Shown here piece by piece: positions 1-8,091 of a DNA stretch of 50,390 nucleotides. A program made the position numbers and the translations under genes. Under the pieces are notes generated by a model. That model ran no database searches, had not been told where the DNA came from, and saw only the letters and a list, made by a program, of their open reading frames with translations. Source of the DNA: Bacteroidaceae bacterium (GTDB taxonomy: Bacteria > Bacteroidota > Bacteroidia > Bacteroidales > Bacteroidaceae). Location: positions 1 through 50,390 of the forward strand of contig JAGAAL010000041.1 of NCBI GenBank assembly GCA_017615245.1, written 5' to 3'. Every line of letters starts with the position of its first letter. Position 1 is the first letter of the stretch.

Positions 1-545
1 AACATCACCAACGTCAAAACACCCCAGGCAAGGAGCCAGAAATACTGAGGTGTCAGCTCATAAATCCATACCGACAAGGCCAACAGAGCGCCACCCAATA
101 GAATGGTCAAAGCTAAACTCTTCAGCGTATCTACAACAAACAGGCGAGGCGTCACCTTGTTGAATCCAAACCGTTCTTCTACAACAAACGTATCATAGAT
201 GTCGAACGGTAGCGACACCAACCAACTGATAGCTCCGAAGAAACCAAAGAACAGCAACGTGCGCCAGATATTCGAATCTGTCGCCTGGCGGACCACCCCA
301 TCGAACCATCCGTAGGCTCCAAAGGCAAATAAACCAATCGCCAATACAGTTGTCACCAAACCCGAAACGAACCCCACCTTTTTATTAATACGGAAATACG
401 CCTGCTGTCGCGCGTAAGCCTTGTCGTCATACATTCCCTCTAAAACATGAGGAATAGGACGATGTGATGCCTTAATGTTCAGCAAGTCCAACAGCAAATC
501 AAACAGATATTCCCCGATTTGTATGATAATTATTAGCCAGTACAT
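1..545 (-). CDS. STE24-type M48 metallopeptidase, N-terminal part (cut by window edge)
   Basis: The 181 residues seen here begin MYWLIIIIQIGEYLFDLLL and continue off the window. They contain hydrophobic segments near residues 1-25, 60-80, 95-115 and 145-180, and the motif PFDIYDTFVVEERFGFNK. That motif matches the region before the catalytic domain in CAAX prenyl protease 1 / STE24 (Peptidase M48 N-terminal domain). The HExxH zinc site would lie outside the window. The start ATG is at 543-545, about 16 nt after the expected transcription start of a TATCTTTG box on the same strand. Family members are membrane zinc proteases, used in bacteria for membrane-protein quality control; bacteria do not prenylate CAAX proteins, so the exact substrate is unknown. 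Divergent from the tRNA-Lys gene. Confidence 0.85.
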   Translation of the reverse strand, partial: MYWLIIIIQIGEYLFDLLLDLLNIKASHRPIPHVLEGMYDDKAYARQQAYFRINKKVGFVSGLVTTVLAIGLFAFGAYGWFDGVVRQATDSNIWRTLLFFGFFGAISWLVSLPFDIYDTFVVEERFGFNKVTPRLFVVDTLKSLALTILLGGALLALSVWIYELTPQYFWLLAWGVLTLVM

Positions 546-567
546 TGCACTCTATTAAAAATTTTTG

Positions 568-575
568 CAAAGATA
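568..575 (-). promoter_or_regulatory. -7 box TATCTTTG for the M48 peptidase gene
   Basis: On the minus strand TATCTTTG followed by C fits the Bacteroidetes -7 consensus TAnnTTTG. It lies 22 nt before the start codon at 545. No clear -33 TTG is seen at the usual distance. Confidence 0.55.
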
Positions 576-598
576 CGTGATTTTTTTCGAAAAAGTTA

Positions 599-628
599 TT
601 GTCAATACAAAAAAACTTACTAACTTTG
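599..628 (+). promoter_or_regulatory. Bacteroidetes-type promoter of tRNA-Lys
   Basis: A -33 TTG (599-601), a 19-bp spacer and a -7 TAACTTTG box (621-628). The tRNA begins 67 nt downstream, so the precursor has a short 5' leader. Confidence 0.7.
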
Positions 629-694
629 CAGCCGCTTACGAAAGAAGCACAGGTTTAAAACCCTGAAAATTGCATTCGCAAGCTGATAAGGTTA

Positions 695-767
695 GACTCG
701 CTAGCTCAGTAGGTAGAGCATCACACTTTTAATGTGGGGGTCTTGGGTTCGAGCCCCAAGCGGGTCA
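695..767 (+). tRNA. tRNA-Lys (anticodon TTT)
   Basis: A cloverleaf can be drawn. Acceptor arms GACTCGC (695-701) and GCGGGTC (760-766) pair with one G-U, and the discriminator is A767. The D arm is around GCTC/GAGC. The anticodon stem TCACA/TGTGG encloses the loop CTTTTAA, with anticodon TTT at 728-730. The T loop contains GGTTCGAGCC. CCA is not encoded, as is common in Bacteroidetes. Followed at once by a terminator hairpin. Confidence 0.95.
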
Positions 768-770
768 CAC

Positions 771-797
771 AAAAAGGCGGAACTTCCGCCTTTTTTG
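771..797 (+). terminator. Rho-independent terminator after tRNA-Lys
   Basis: AAGGCGG, a short AACTT loop and CCGCCTT, followed by a T run at 791-796. Confidence 0.85.
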
Positions 798-850
798 TTT
801 TCATATCTGTTTGTTTTCGCTAAAAAATCATAAAAAGAAGGGTGTTTTCA

Positions 851-880
851 TTGTGGTATACAAAATTATTATTAATTTTG
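851..880 (+). promoter_or_regulatory. Promoter of rnpB
   Basis: TTG (851-853), 19-bp spacer, then TAATTTTG (873-880). The expected start of transcription is about 8 nt before the first paired base of the RNase P RNA. Confidence 0.75.
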
Positions 881-888
881 CAATTTGA

Positions 889-1281
889 AAGCAGTCGGAC
901 GGTCTGTCGCTGACATACGCTGGTATTTTAAAACGGTTCACAAAGCCACCAATACATCGGTATGTGAGAGGAAAGTCCGGGCAGCACAGAGCATTCCACT
1001 TCCTAATATAGAAGCAGTCCGCGAGGGTTGAGTAATGCAGAAGAAAACAACCGCCCCATCGGGGTAAGGGTGAGAAGGTGGGGTAAGAGCCTACCAGCGG
1101 TATGGTGACATGCCGGCTGTGCATCTTGGAAGCTGCAAGTTCATGTATAGTAGCGCTTGAGGGTTGCTCGCCCAAGCTACAGGGTAGAACGCTAGAGTTG
1201 TGTGGTGACACTCAACCAGGATAAATGACAGACCATCACGTTCGCGTGATGACAGAACCCGGCTTACAGGCTGGCTGCAAA
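889..1281 (+). ncRNA. rnpB: RNase P RNA
   Basis: The catalytic RNA of RNase P, which removes 5' leaders from pre-tRNAs. The universally conserved core sequence GAGGAAAGTCCGGGC is at 968-982, and the matching 3' core ACAGAACCCGGCTTA is near 1251-1265. Helix P1 closes the molecule: GCAGTC (891-896) pairs with GGCTGC (1273-1278). Length of about 390 nt is normal for a type A RNA. The -7 box just upstream supports the 5' end; the 3' end is set from P1 and may be off by a few bases. It lies between the tRNA-Lys terminator and an efflux operon that starts only 84 nt later. Confidence 0.93.
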
Positions 1282-1284
1282 GTC

Positions 1285-1331
1285 TATCCCCAACCCCTCC
1301 AAAAAGGAGGGGGAAGTGGGAGGAGGGGGAC
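1285..1331 (+). repeat. Fragment of a G/C-block palindromic repeat
   Basis: CCCCTCC-AAAAA-GGAGGGG forms a hairpin followed by a purine-rich block. It resembles the arms of the composite repeats at 9779-9895, 12301-12420 and 12754-12876. It follows rnpB directly and could slow or stop transcription, but no T run follows. Confidence 0.5.
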
Positions 1332-1364
1332 TCCCGAACTAATGTATAAAGTCTAAATAATGAT

Positions 1365-2702
1365 ATGAGAAAACTGATTACAATGGCTCTTGGAGCATGT
1401 ATGGCAAGCACAGGATTATATGCTCAGCGCCAATGGACGCTTCAAGAGTGTATCGATTATGCATTGGAGAACAACATTCAGCTGAAACAGAGTCGGCTGA
1501 CGAATGCACAAAATGAACTTGACGTAAAGCAGTCGAAAGCTGCACTATTCCCTTCCCTTTCGTTCAGTACGAACCAAAACGGTTCGTGGCGACCATTTAG
1601 CGAGTCGACTATCAACCTGACGAACGGTACCATGACAACCACACGAAACACAACAAGCTATAACGGCAGTTATGGTCTGAATTCAAGTGTAACTATCTGG
1701 AACGGCGGACGCAACACCAAGAACATCAAGAAGAGTGAATACTCTCAAGCGATGTCGGAACTCGACACGGAGCGTACGGCCAACTCTATTCAGGAACAGA
1801 TCACTCAGCTGTATGTACAGATTCTGTATCAAACGGAGGCAGTGAAGGTGAACGAGGAAATACTGAAGGCTTCGCAACAGCAACGCGACCGTGCTAAGAC
1901 AATGGTGGAGGTCGGTAGTCTGGCAAAGGTGGACCTCGTACAGTTGGAGGCTCAGGTGTCGCAGGACGAATACAACATCGTAAACAGCAAGTCGCAGTTA
2001 GAAAACAACAAGTTGCAGCTGAAGCAATTGTTGGAACTGATGGATAGTCAGGAATTCAATGTAGCGGTGGACAACGTGTCTGAAACCGCCGTTTTGGCAC
2101 CCATCCCCGACAAAGCATCTGTATATGCTGCAGCGTTGGCTAACCGTCCGGAAATCAAGAGCAGCAAACTGAATATGGAGGCAAGCGACCTGGCTATCGA
2201 GATTGCAAAGGCTGGTTATCTGCCTACCGTAAACTTGAATGCCAGCGTAGGTACGAGCAACTCAAGCGGCATCCATACAGCTTTCTTCAAGCAGGTGAAG
2301 ACCAACCTCAGCAACTCACTGGGAGTATCCGTTCAGGTACCTATCTTCGACCAGAAGCAAAACATGACCAATGTACGCAAAGCCCGTCTGACACAATACA
2401 ACAGCGAACTGCAGTTGCAGGATGCCCAGAAGACGCTGTACTGTACCATCGAAAACTACTGGCTAAATGCTTATACAGCTCAGCAACAGTATATCTATGC
2501 GAAGACAAACGTGCAGAGCATGCAGCAGAGCTACGACCTGGTGAGCGAACAGTTCCGGTTAGGGCTGAAGAACATCATCGAGCTGACATCGGGTAAGACC
2601 AACCTGCTGCAGGCCGAACAGCAACTGCTGCAAAGCAAATACACAACCCTGTATAATCTGGCGATGTTGAGATTTTATCAGGGAGAAGCGATAAAGCTGT
2701 AG
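1365..2702 (+). CDS. TolC-family outer membrane efflux protein
   Basis: The outer membrane exit duct of a tripartite pump. The 445-residue product has a signal peptide (MRKLITMALGACMASTGLYA, then Q), followed by WTLQECIDYALENNIQLKQS, the standard opening of the outer membrane efflux protein family. Two similar halves of long alpha-helical/coiled-coil sequence follow, one ending near residue 220 and the other near 445, as in TolC. Length is typical. It is the first gene of a four-gene set with MacA-like and MacB-like genes downstream (81-nt gap holding a repeat fragment), so it very likely serves that pump. No TAnnTTTG box is visible between rnpB and this gene; it may use an unusual promoter or rnpB read-through. 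Confidence 0.92.
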   Translation: MRKLITMALGACMASTGLYAQRQWTLQECIDYALENNIQLKQSRLTNAQNELDVKQSKAALFPSLSFSTNQNGSWRPFSESTINLTNGTMTTTRNTTSYNGSYGLNSSVTIWNGGRNTKNIKKSEYSQAMSELDTERTANSIQEQITQLYVQILYQTEAVKVNEEILKASQQQRDRAKTMVEVGSLAKVDLVQLEAQVSQDEYNIVNSKSQLENNKLQLKQLLELMDSQEFNVAVDNVSETAVLAPIPDKASVYAAALANRPEIKSSKLNMEASDLAIEIAKAGYLPTVNLNASVGTSNSSGIHTAFFKQVKTNLSNSLGVSVQVPIFDQKQNMTNVRKARLTQYNSELQLQDAQKTLYCTIENYWLNAYTAQQQYIYAKTNVQSMQQSYDLVSEQFRLGLKNIIELTSGKTNLLQAEQQLLQSKYTTLYNLAMLRFYQGEAIKL

Positions 2703-2741
2703 GAAGCCCCCCTCCCCTGCCCCCATAAAGGGGAGGGAATA
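2703..2741 (+). repeat. Short palindromic repeat fragment between tolC-like and macA-like genes
   Basis: CCCCTCCCC, a short middle part and GGGGAGGGA form a hairpin. It belongs to the same C/G-block family as the other repeats in the window and sits immediately after a stop codon. Confidence 0.45.
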
Positions 2742-2783
2742 GTTTAGTGTTTAGAATTTAGAGAAATAAACAAATACAAATAT

Positions 2784-4076
2784 ATGAACAAATCATTTAT
2801 CAAATCAGCAGCGCTGGCTGCTATCGTAGGCTTCACCTTCGCAGCATGTTCAAAGGACGCTAAGGTGACATACAACACCGATGTGGTGGCAAAACACGAC
2901 CTATCAACCAGTATCACCGCAACAGGAACGATTGAACCTGTGACACAGGTGGAAGTAGGTACTCAGGTATCAGGTATCATCGACAAGATTTATGTCGATT
3001 ATAACAGTGAAGTTCACAAAGGACAGGTAATCGCTGAGTTGGACAAGACAAATCTGCTCAGCGAACTGGCTTCGGCCAAGAGCAACCTGTCGAACTATCA
3101 GAGTAATCTGGACTACCAGACCTCGAACTATAACCGCTACAAGACTTTGTATGAGAAAGGACTTGTAAGCACGAACGACTATGAGAGTGCTCGTCTGAGT
3201 TATCAGCAGGCAATGCAACAAGTGGCAATGCAAAAGATGAGTGTACAAAAAGCACAGACAAACTTAGGCTATGCCACGATTACCTCACCTATCGACGGAA
3301 TCGTGTTGAGCCGTGAGGTAGAAGAAGGTCAGACCGTAGCATCAGCAATGACTACGCCTACCCTGTTCATCATCGCTCAGGATTTGACCAACATGCGCGT
3401 AATAGCCAAGATTGACGAAGCTGACATAGGCGGCGTAAAGGAAGGACAGCATGTGATGTTCACAGTTGATACTTATCCCGACGACCAGTTCGACGGAGCT
3501 GTAACTCAAGTACGCCAGCAAGCCACAACAGAAAGCAACGTGGTAACTTACGAGGTGGTCATCTCTGCTCCAAACGAATCATTGAAACTGAAACCTGGTC
3601 TCACAGCCAACGTAACCATCTACACGATGGAGATGCACGACATTCTGTCGGTTCCTTCGAAAGCGTTACGTTTCGCCCCCAACGAATTGCTGTTACAGGA
3701 TGACGAGAAGATTATCGACTGTGAAGGTATGGCAAAGGTATGGGTACGCGAGGGTAAGGACTTCAAGGCTATTCCTGTACAGGTAGGTCGCACCAATGGT
3801 GTCTTCACGGAGATTGTATCGGGTGTGAACGAAGGCACAGAAGTCATCACCGAGTTTGTGATGCCAGAAGAGGAAGTAGAGGAAACAACCGCATCAAACC
3901 CATTCATGCCAGGTCCACGTAACAACAACAGAAACCGTCAGGGTTCAACTGGTGCTGCAGGAGCTGGAGCTGGAAGAACAGGTGCAGGTGCTACTGGTGC
4001 AGGCGCAGCCGGAACAGGCAGATCGGGTGCAGGTGCTGCTGGAGGTACAGGCAGACCAATGGGCGGAGGCCGTTAA
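2784..4076 (+). CDS. macA: MacA-like periplasmic adaptor (RND/HlyD family) lipoprotein
   Basis: Membrane fusion protein linking an inner membrane ABC exporter to TolC. The N-terminus MNKSFIKSAALAAIVGFTFA followed by AC gives a lipobox, so it is probably anchored by Cys22. Next come a lipoyl/barrel-sandwich hybrid domain (GTIEPVTQVEVGTQVSGII, about residues 49-67), an alpha-helical hairpin (about 95-155), and beta-barrel and membrane-proximal domains (ITSPIDGIVLSREVEEGQTV, about 165-350). This order is typical of MacA. Odd feature: the last 45 or so residues are almost only Gly, Ala, Thr and Arg, a low-complexity tail not needed by the family. The gene is followed after 21 nt by the ATPase gene. 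Confidence 0.9.
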   Translation: MNKSFIKSAALAAIVGFTFAACSKDAKVTYNTDVVAKHDLSTSITATGTIEPVTQVEVGTQVSGIIDKIYVDYNSEVHKGQVIAELDKTNLLSELASAKSNLSNYQSNLDYQTSNYNRYKTLYEKGLVSTNDYESARLSYQQAMQQVAMQKMSVQKAQTNLGYATITSPIDGIVLSREVEEGQTVASAMTTPTLFIIAQDLTNMRVIAKIDEADIGGVKEGQHVMFTVDTYPDDQFDGAVTQVRQQATTESNVVTYEVVISAPNESLKLKPGLTANVTIYTMEMHDILSVPSKALRFAPNELLLQDDEKIIDCEGMAKVWVREGKDFKAIPVQVGRTNGVFTEIVSGVNEGTEVITEFVMPEEEVEETTASNPFMPGPRNNNRNRQGSTGAAGAGAGRTGAGATGAGAAGTGRSGAGAAGGTGRPMGGGR

Positions 4077-4097
4077 TCACACAAAAAGAAAAGAACC

Positions 4098-4853
4098 ATG
4101 AATGAAGATAAAAACAAGGTCGTCATTGAATTGGAGAACGTGAAGCGCTATTTCCATGTTGGGTCGGAGGTAGTGAAAGCCCTGCGTGGCGTATCGTTCA
4201 AAATTCACGAAGGCGAGTTTGTCACTATACAAGGCACATCGGGTTCGGGCAAATCTACCCTGCTCAACCAGTTAGGTTGTCTCGATACCCCCACCTCGGG
4301 CGAGTACTATCTTGACGGAGTGGCTGTAAGGAAGATGTCGAAAAGCCAACGTGCCCATCTGCGCAACAAGAAGATTGGTTTCATCTTCCAGAACTACAAC
4401 CTGCTGGCCAACACAACAGCTGTGGAGAACGTTGAACTGCCGCTGATGTACAACAGCAAGTATAATTCAAAGCAACGCAAGGAAGCTGCTATCAAGGCAT
4501 TGGAAGCGGTAGGACTGGGTGACCGTCTTTACCACAAGTCGAACCAGATGTCGGGTGGCCAGATGCAACGTGTTGCCATTGCGCGAGCTTTGGTCAACAA
4601 CCCTGCCGTACTGCTTGCCGACGAGGCTACAGGTAACCTCGACACACATACTTCGTTTGAGGTGCTGGTGCTATTCCAGGAATTGTATAAGAAAGGACAT
4701 ACCATCATCTTCGTGACCCACAACCCCGAGATTGCAGAGTATTCATCACGCAACATTTACCTGCGCGACGGAAAGATACGTGAAGATACCATCAACAACA
4801 ACATCAAATCGGCAGCCGAGGCATTAGCTGCGTTGCCAAAGGTGGAAGATTAA
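4098..4853 (+). CDS. MacB-type ABC transporter ATPase (LolD/MacB family)
   Basis: ATP-hydrolysing subunit of a MacB/FtsE/LolD-type exporter. Of 251 residues, visible motifs are Walker A GTSGSGKS (46-53), Q-loop FIFQNYNLL (about 96-104), ABC signature SGGQMQR (152-158), Walker B VLLADEAT (171-178) and the switch histidine in VTHNPE. In the classical E. coli MacB, ATPase and permease are one chain; here they are two genes, 6 nt apart, as usual in Bacteroidetes. Together with the preceding adaptor and TolC it should export a substrate (peptide, lipid or drug) that the sequence does not identify. Confidence 0.92.
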   Translation: MNEDKNKVVIELENVKRYFHVGSEVVKALRGVSFKIHEGEFVTIQGTSGSGKSTLLNQLGCLDTPTSGEYYLDGVAVRKMSKSQRAHLRNKKIGFIFQNYNLLANTTAVENVELPLMYNSKYNSKQRKEAAIKALEAVGLGDRLYHKSNQMSGGQMQRVAIARALVNNPAVLLADEATGNLDTHTSFEVLVLFQELYKKGHTIIFVTHNPEIAEYSSRNIYLRDGKIREDTINNNIKSAAEALAALPKVED

Positions 4854-4859
4854 AAGACA

Positions 4860-6074
4860 ATGAATATACTGAATCTATTGAAAGTGTCCCTACGTGCCGT
4901 AGCCAGCAACAAGCTGCGCTCGTTCCTCTCGATGCTGGGTATCATCATCGGTGTGGGAGCCGTCATTACGATGATGAGCATCGGACAGGGATCGAAGGAA
5001 AGCATCCGCGAGGAGTTGTCCACAATGGGAACCAACCTGCTTACTATCCGTCCGGGTGCTGATATGCGTGGCGGCGTGCGCCGTGACCCTGCACAGATGC
5101 AGACCTTGAAGCCTGCCGACTATGAAGCCATCATGAGCGAGAAGAAATACGTGACATACGTATCGCCCGAAGTGACTGCAAGCGGACAGGTAATCTATGG
5201 TAATAACAACACGACTGCGTCGATGTACGGAGAATCGACCGACTATCTGAAAATCAGGCAATGGGAAATGCAGGACGGTGATTTCTTCACAGAGGAAGAT
5301 ATACGTAAGTCGGGCAAGGTATGTGTAGTGGGTAAAACCATTGTTGACGACCTCTTCGGCGGAGGCGATCCCATCGGAAAGAACATCCGTTTCAAGTCAA
5401 TCCCTATGAAAGTGATTGGTGTACTGAAATCAAAGGGTTACAACAGCTGGGGAATGGACCAGGACAACGTTATCATAGCACCTTACACGTGTGTGATGAA
5501 ACGTATCTCGGCTCAGACCTACTACGGATCTATCATCTGCTCTGCCATCACCGAAGAGCTGTCTGACCATGCCATCGATGAACTGACCGACATCTTGCGT
5601 CGCTCGCATAAGATAAAAGAAGGTAGTGTTGACGACTTCAACATCCGTTCTCAGGCCGAGATGATGGAAACGATGTCGAATACGATGGACACCGTGACCA
5701 TGATTCTGGGTATTGCTGCAGGATTCTCATTGCTGATTGCCGGTATCGGCATCATGAACATCATGCTCGTGAGTGTGACAGAGCGCACCAAGGAAATCGG
5801 TCTGCGTATGGCCGTAGGTGCTACAGGCTTCGTCATCAGCGTACAGTTCCTGATTGAGTCTATCCTTATCAGCCTCACAGGAGGCATCTTCGGCGTGCTT
5901 TTAGGTATAGGTGCATCGAGCATCCTGCCCAAGATGGGTATGCCGAGCATCGTACCAGCATGGTCCATCTTCCTGTCGTTCGGTGTATGTGTTGTGATTG
6001 GTGTACTGTTCGGTTACATCCCTGCCCGCAAAGCAGCCAATATGGACCCAATCGATGCAATCAGACACGAGTAG
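4860..6074 (+). CDS. MacB-type ABC transporter permease (MacB-PCD plus FtsX domain)
   Basis: Membrane subunit of the exporter encoded upstream. The 404 residues begin with a first transmembrane helix around residues 18-40 (SFLSMLGIIIGVGAVITMMSI). A periplasmic core domain (about 45-270) follows, then the FtsX domain with three helices. These lie near MILGIAAGFSLLIAGIGIMN, FVISVQFLIESILISLTGG and SIFLSFGVCVVIGVLFGY. The sequences ERTKEIGLRMAVGA and PARKAANMDPIDAIRHE are family hallmarks. Last gene of the operon; its stop is followed by an interspersed repeat (6081-6160) rather than a recognisable terminator. Confidence 0.93.
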   Translation: MNILNLLKVSLRAVASNKLRSFLSMLGIIIGVGAVITMMSIGQGSKESIREELSTMGTNLLTIRPGADMRGGVRRDPAQMQTLKPADYEAIMSEKKYVTYVSPEVTASGQVIYGNNNTTASMYGESTDYLKIRQWEMQDGDFFTEEDIRKSGKVCVVGKTIVDDLFGGGDPIGKNIRFKSIPMKVIGVLKSKGYNSWGMDQDNVIIAPYTCVMKRISAQTYYGSIICSAITEELSDHAIDELTDILRRSHKIKEGSVDDFNIRSQAEMMETMSNTMDTVTMILGIAAGFSLLIAGIGIMNIMLVSVTERTKEIGLRMAVGATGFVISVQFLIESILISLTGGIFGVLLGIGASSILPKMGMPSIVPAWSIFLSFGVCVVIGVLFGYIPARKAANMDPIDAIRHE

Positions 6075-6080
6075 AGGGAG

Positions 6081-6160
6081 TTGAAAAATGCGATTAAGCG
6101 AGTGCAGAGTCGAATGTATTTGAACTTTGCCGAGCGAGAGCATTTTGGACGAAGTCAAAG
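6081..6160 (+). repeat. Interspersed repeat, copy 1 (inverted partner at 24052-24133)
   Basis: About 80 bp starting TTGAAAAATGCGATTAAG and including GCCGAGCGAGAGCATTTTGG. The minus strand of 24052-24133 is closely similar over the whole length, so this is a dispersed repeat family in the genome. It starts a few bases after the MacB-type permease stop codon. Confidence 0.8.
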
Positions 6161-6212
6161 TTGAAAATTGAAAAAACTCTTAACTCATAAGTCCTAACTC
6201 CTAACTTTTTCG

Positions 6213-6220
6213 TAACTTTG
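6213..6220 (+). promoter_or_regulatory. -7 box TAACTTTG upstream of the NifU-like gene
   Basis: Matches TAnnTTTG and is followed by C. The -33 element is not clear. It lies 61 nt before the start codon at 6282, leaving an AT-rich leader of about 50 nt. Confidence 0.6.
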
Positions 6221-6281
6221 CAAAAGATTTCGATATATATATATTAACAGCTATTAGTTATATAACAAATTTAGTTTAATT

Positions 6282-6983
6282 ATGGTTTATTCAAAAGAAG
6301 TACAAGAAATGTGCTGTGTGGCCAAAGGTCCTAACCACGGACCAGCTCCAATTCCAGAAGAAGGAAAATGGATTCAGGCAAAGGAGATTAAGGATATCTC
6401 TGGTATGACACACGGTATCGGTTGGTGTGCCCCTCAGCAGGGCTGCTGCAAACTCAGTTTGAACGTCAAGGAAGGTATCATCGAGGAATGTCTCGTTGAG
6501 ACCATCGGTTGTTCAGGTATGACTCACTCTGCCGCTATGGCATCTGAGATTCTTCCTGGCAAGACCATCCTCGAAGCGCTCAACACCGACCTTGTTTGCG
6601 ACGCCATCAACACCGCAATGCGTGAACTCTTCCTTCAGATTGTTTACGGACGTACTCAGAGTGCGTTCTCTGAAGGTGGTCTCGTTGTTGGTGCAGGTCT
6701 CGAAGACCTCGGCAAGGGACTCGTTTCACAGTGTGGTACACTCTATGGTACCAAGGCAAAGGGTACTCGCTACCTCCAGCTCACCGAAGGTTACATCACC
6801 AAGATGTTCCTCGACAGCGACAATCAGGTATGCGGTTACGAATTCGTTCACATGGGTAAGTTCATGGATGCCGTAAAGAAGGGCGTTCCTGCTGACGAAG
6901 CTCTCAAGAGTGTAACTGGTACATACGGCCGTACGAAACCAGAACAAGGTGCAGTTAAATCAATCGACCCACGTAAAGAATAA
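6282..6983 (+). CDS. NifU/IscU-like iron-sulfur scaffold-related protein
   Basis: The 233-residue protein is cysteine-rich in its N-terminal half: C11-C12, C49, C55-C56, C70 and C77. The stretch NVKEGIIEECLVETIGCSGM resembles the NifU N-terminal (IscU) scaffold domain, which holds clusters on conserved cysteines. The remainder, with GGLVVGAGLEDLGKGLVSQC and a C-terminal KSVTGTYGRTKPE, is peculiar to the NifU-like partner of GGGtGRT proteins. The downstream gene begins 14 nt later, after a good AAGGAGGAAG purine ribosome site. No standard isc/suf genes are nearby, so it is probably not the main Fe-S assembly scaffold. The family assignment is firm; the biochemical role is not known to me. Confidence 0.85.
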   Translation: MVYSKEVQEMCCVAKGPNHGPAPIPEEGKWIQAKEIKDISGMTHGIGWCAPQQGCCKLSLNVKEGIIEECLVETIGCSGMTHSAAMASEILPGKTILEALNTDLVCDAINTAMRELFLQIVYGRTQSAFSEGGLVVGAGLEDLGKGLVSQCGTLYGTKAKGTRYLQLTEGYITKMFLDSDNQVCGYEFVHMGKFMDAVKKGVPADEALKSVTGTYGRTKPEQGAVKSIDPRKE

Positions 6984-6997
6984 GGAGGAAGCAGACT

Positions 6998-8008
6998 ATG
7001 ATAAGAGAAGTGAAATTTGAATCACAAGACCGTCGTATCAAGCAGATACTTGCTGCATTGAACGAGAACGGCATTGCTTCGATTGAAGAAGCTAACGAAA
7101 TCTGCGAGAAGGCAGGTCTCGATCCCTATAAGACATGTGAAGAAACACAGATGATTTGCTTCGAGAACGCAAAGTGGGCATACGTTTGTGGTTGTGCTAT
7201 CGCCATCAAGAAAGGCTGCAAAGTAGCTGCCGACGCTGCCGAGGCAATCGGTATCGGTTTGCAGGCATTCTGCATCCCTGGCTCTGTTGCCGACGATCGT
7301 AAGGTAGGTCTCGGACACGGAAACCTCGCCGCACGTCTGTTGCGCGAAGAGACTCAGTGTTTTGCATTCCTCGCAGGTCACGAGTCATTCGCTGCTGCTG
7401 AAGGTGCCATCAAGATTGCTGAAATGGCAAACAAGGTACGCAAGAACCCATTGCGCGTTATCCTCAACGGTCTCGGCAAGGATGCTGCAATGATTATCAG
7501 CCGTATCAACGGATTCACATACGTACAGACCAAGTTCGACTACTACACAGGTAAGGTTGAAGTTGTGAAGAAGACTCCTTACAGCGACGGTCCTCGCGCC
7601 AAGGTGAACTGCTACGGAGCCGACGACGTTCGCGAAGGTGTAGCTATCATGTGGATGGAAGATGTTGACGTATCTATCACAGGTAACTCGACCAACCCAA
7701 CCCGTTTCCAGCACCCAGTTGCAGGTACATACAAGAAGGAGCGCGTGCTCGCTGGCAAGCCTTACTTCTCAGTAGCATCAGGTGGCGGTACTGGTCGTAC
7801 TCTCCACCCAGACAACATGGCAGCAGGTCCTGCATCCTACGGTATGACCGATACCCTCGGACGTATGCACTCAGATGCTCAGTTCGCTGGTTCTTCATCA
7901 GTTCCTGCACACGTTGAGATGATGGGCTTCCTCGGTATTGGAAACAACCCAATGGTAGGATGTACCGTTGCATGTGCAGTCAACGTAGCTCTTGCACTCA
8001 ATAAGTAA
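6998..8008 (+). CDS. GGGtGRT protein
   Basis: A 336-residue conserved protein named for its motif, GGGTGRT, seen here at residues 262-268, followed by LHPDNMAAGPASYGMTDTLG. It is cysteine-rich in the first third (C36, C47, C54, C64, C66, C74, C92) and has no signal peptide, so it is cytoplasmic. The end MVGCTVACAVNVALALNK is hydrophobic and small-residue rich. The family is found as a two-gene unit with a NifU-like protein, as here (14-nt gap). Function is unknown. The pattern suggests a metal- or cluster-dependent enzyme fed by the scaffold, which is inference. A hairpin terminator follows. Confidence 0.9.
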   Translation: MIREVKFESQDRRIKQILAALNENGIASIEEANEICEKAGLDPYKTCEETQMICFENAKWAYVCGCAIAIKKGCKVAADAAEAIGIGLQAFCIPGSVADDRKVGLGHGNLAARLLREETQCFAFLAGHESFAAAEGAIKIAEMANKVRKNPLRVILNGLGKDAAMIISRINGFTYVQTKFDYYTGKVEVVKKTPYSDGPRAKVNCYGADDVREGVAIMWMEDVDVSITGNSTNPTRFQHPVAGTYKKERVLAGKPYFSVASGGGTGRTLHPDNMAAGPASYGMTDTLGRMHSDAQFAGSSSVPAHVEMMGFLGIGNNPMVGCTVACAVNVALALNK

Positions 8009-8024
8009 TTTCATACACTTGCGC

Positions 8025-8068
8025 AATCCCCTCATCCTATTATATATATAATAAGGTGTGAGGGGATT
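8025..8068 (+). terminator. Terminator-like hairpin after the GGGtGRT gene
   Basis: AATCCCCTCA (8025-8034) pairs with TGAGGGGATT (8059-8068), and the intervening AT-rich TATTATATATATAATA extends the stem. The following T run is weak (CTTATCTTC). Confidence 0.65.
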
Positions 8069-8091
8069 CTTATCTTCTAACATTACAATCT

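Noticed and set aside
828-1411. Antisense reading frames over RNase P RNA
   Set aside because: They overlap rnpB and its repeat; no promoter and no family resemblance.
6213-8091. Riboswitch before the NifU-like gene
   Set aside because: Leader is about 50 nt and AT-rich; no conserved core of a known riboswitch is seen. None was found in other leaders either.
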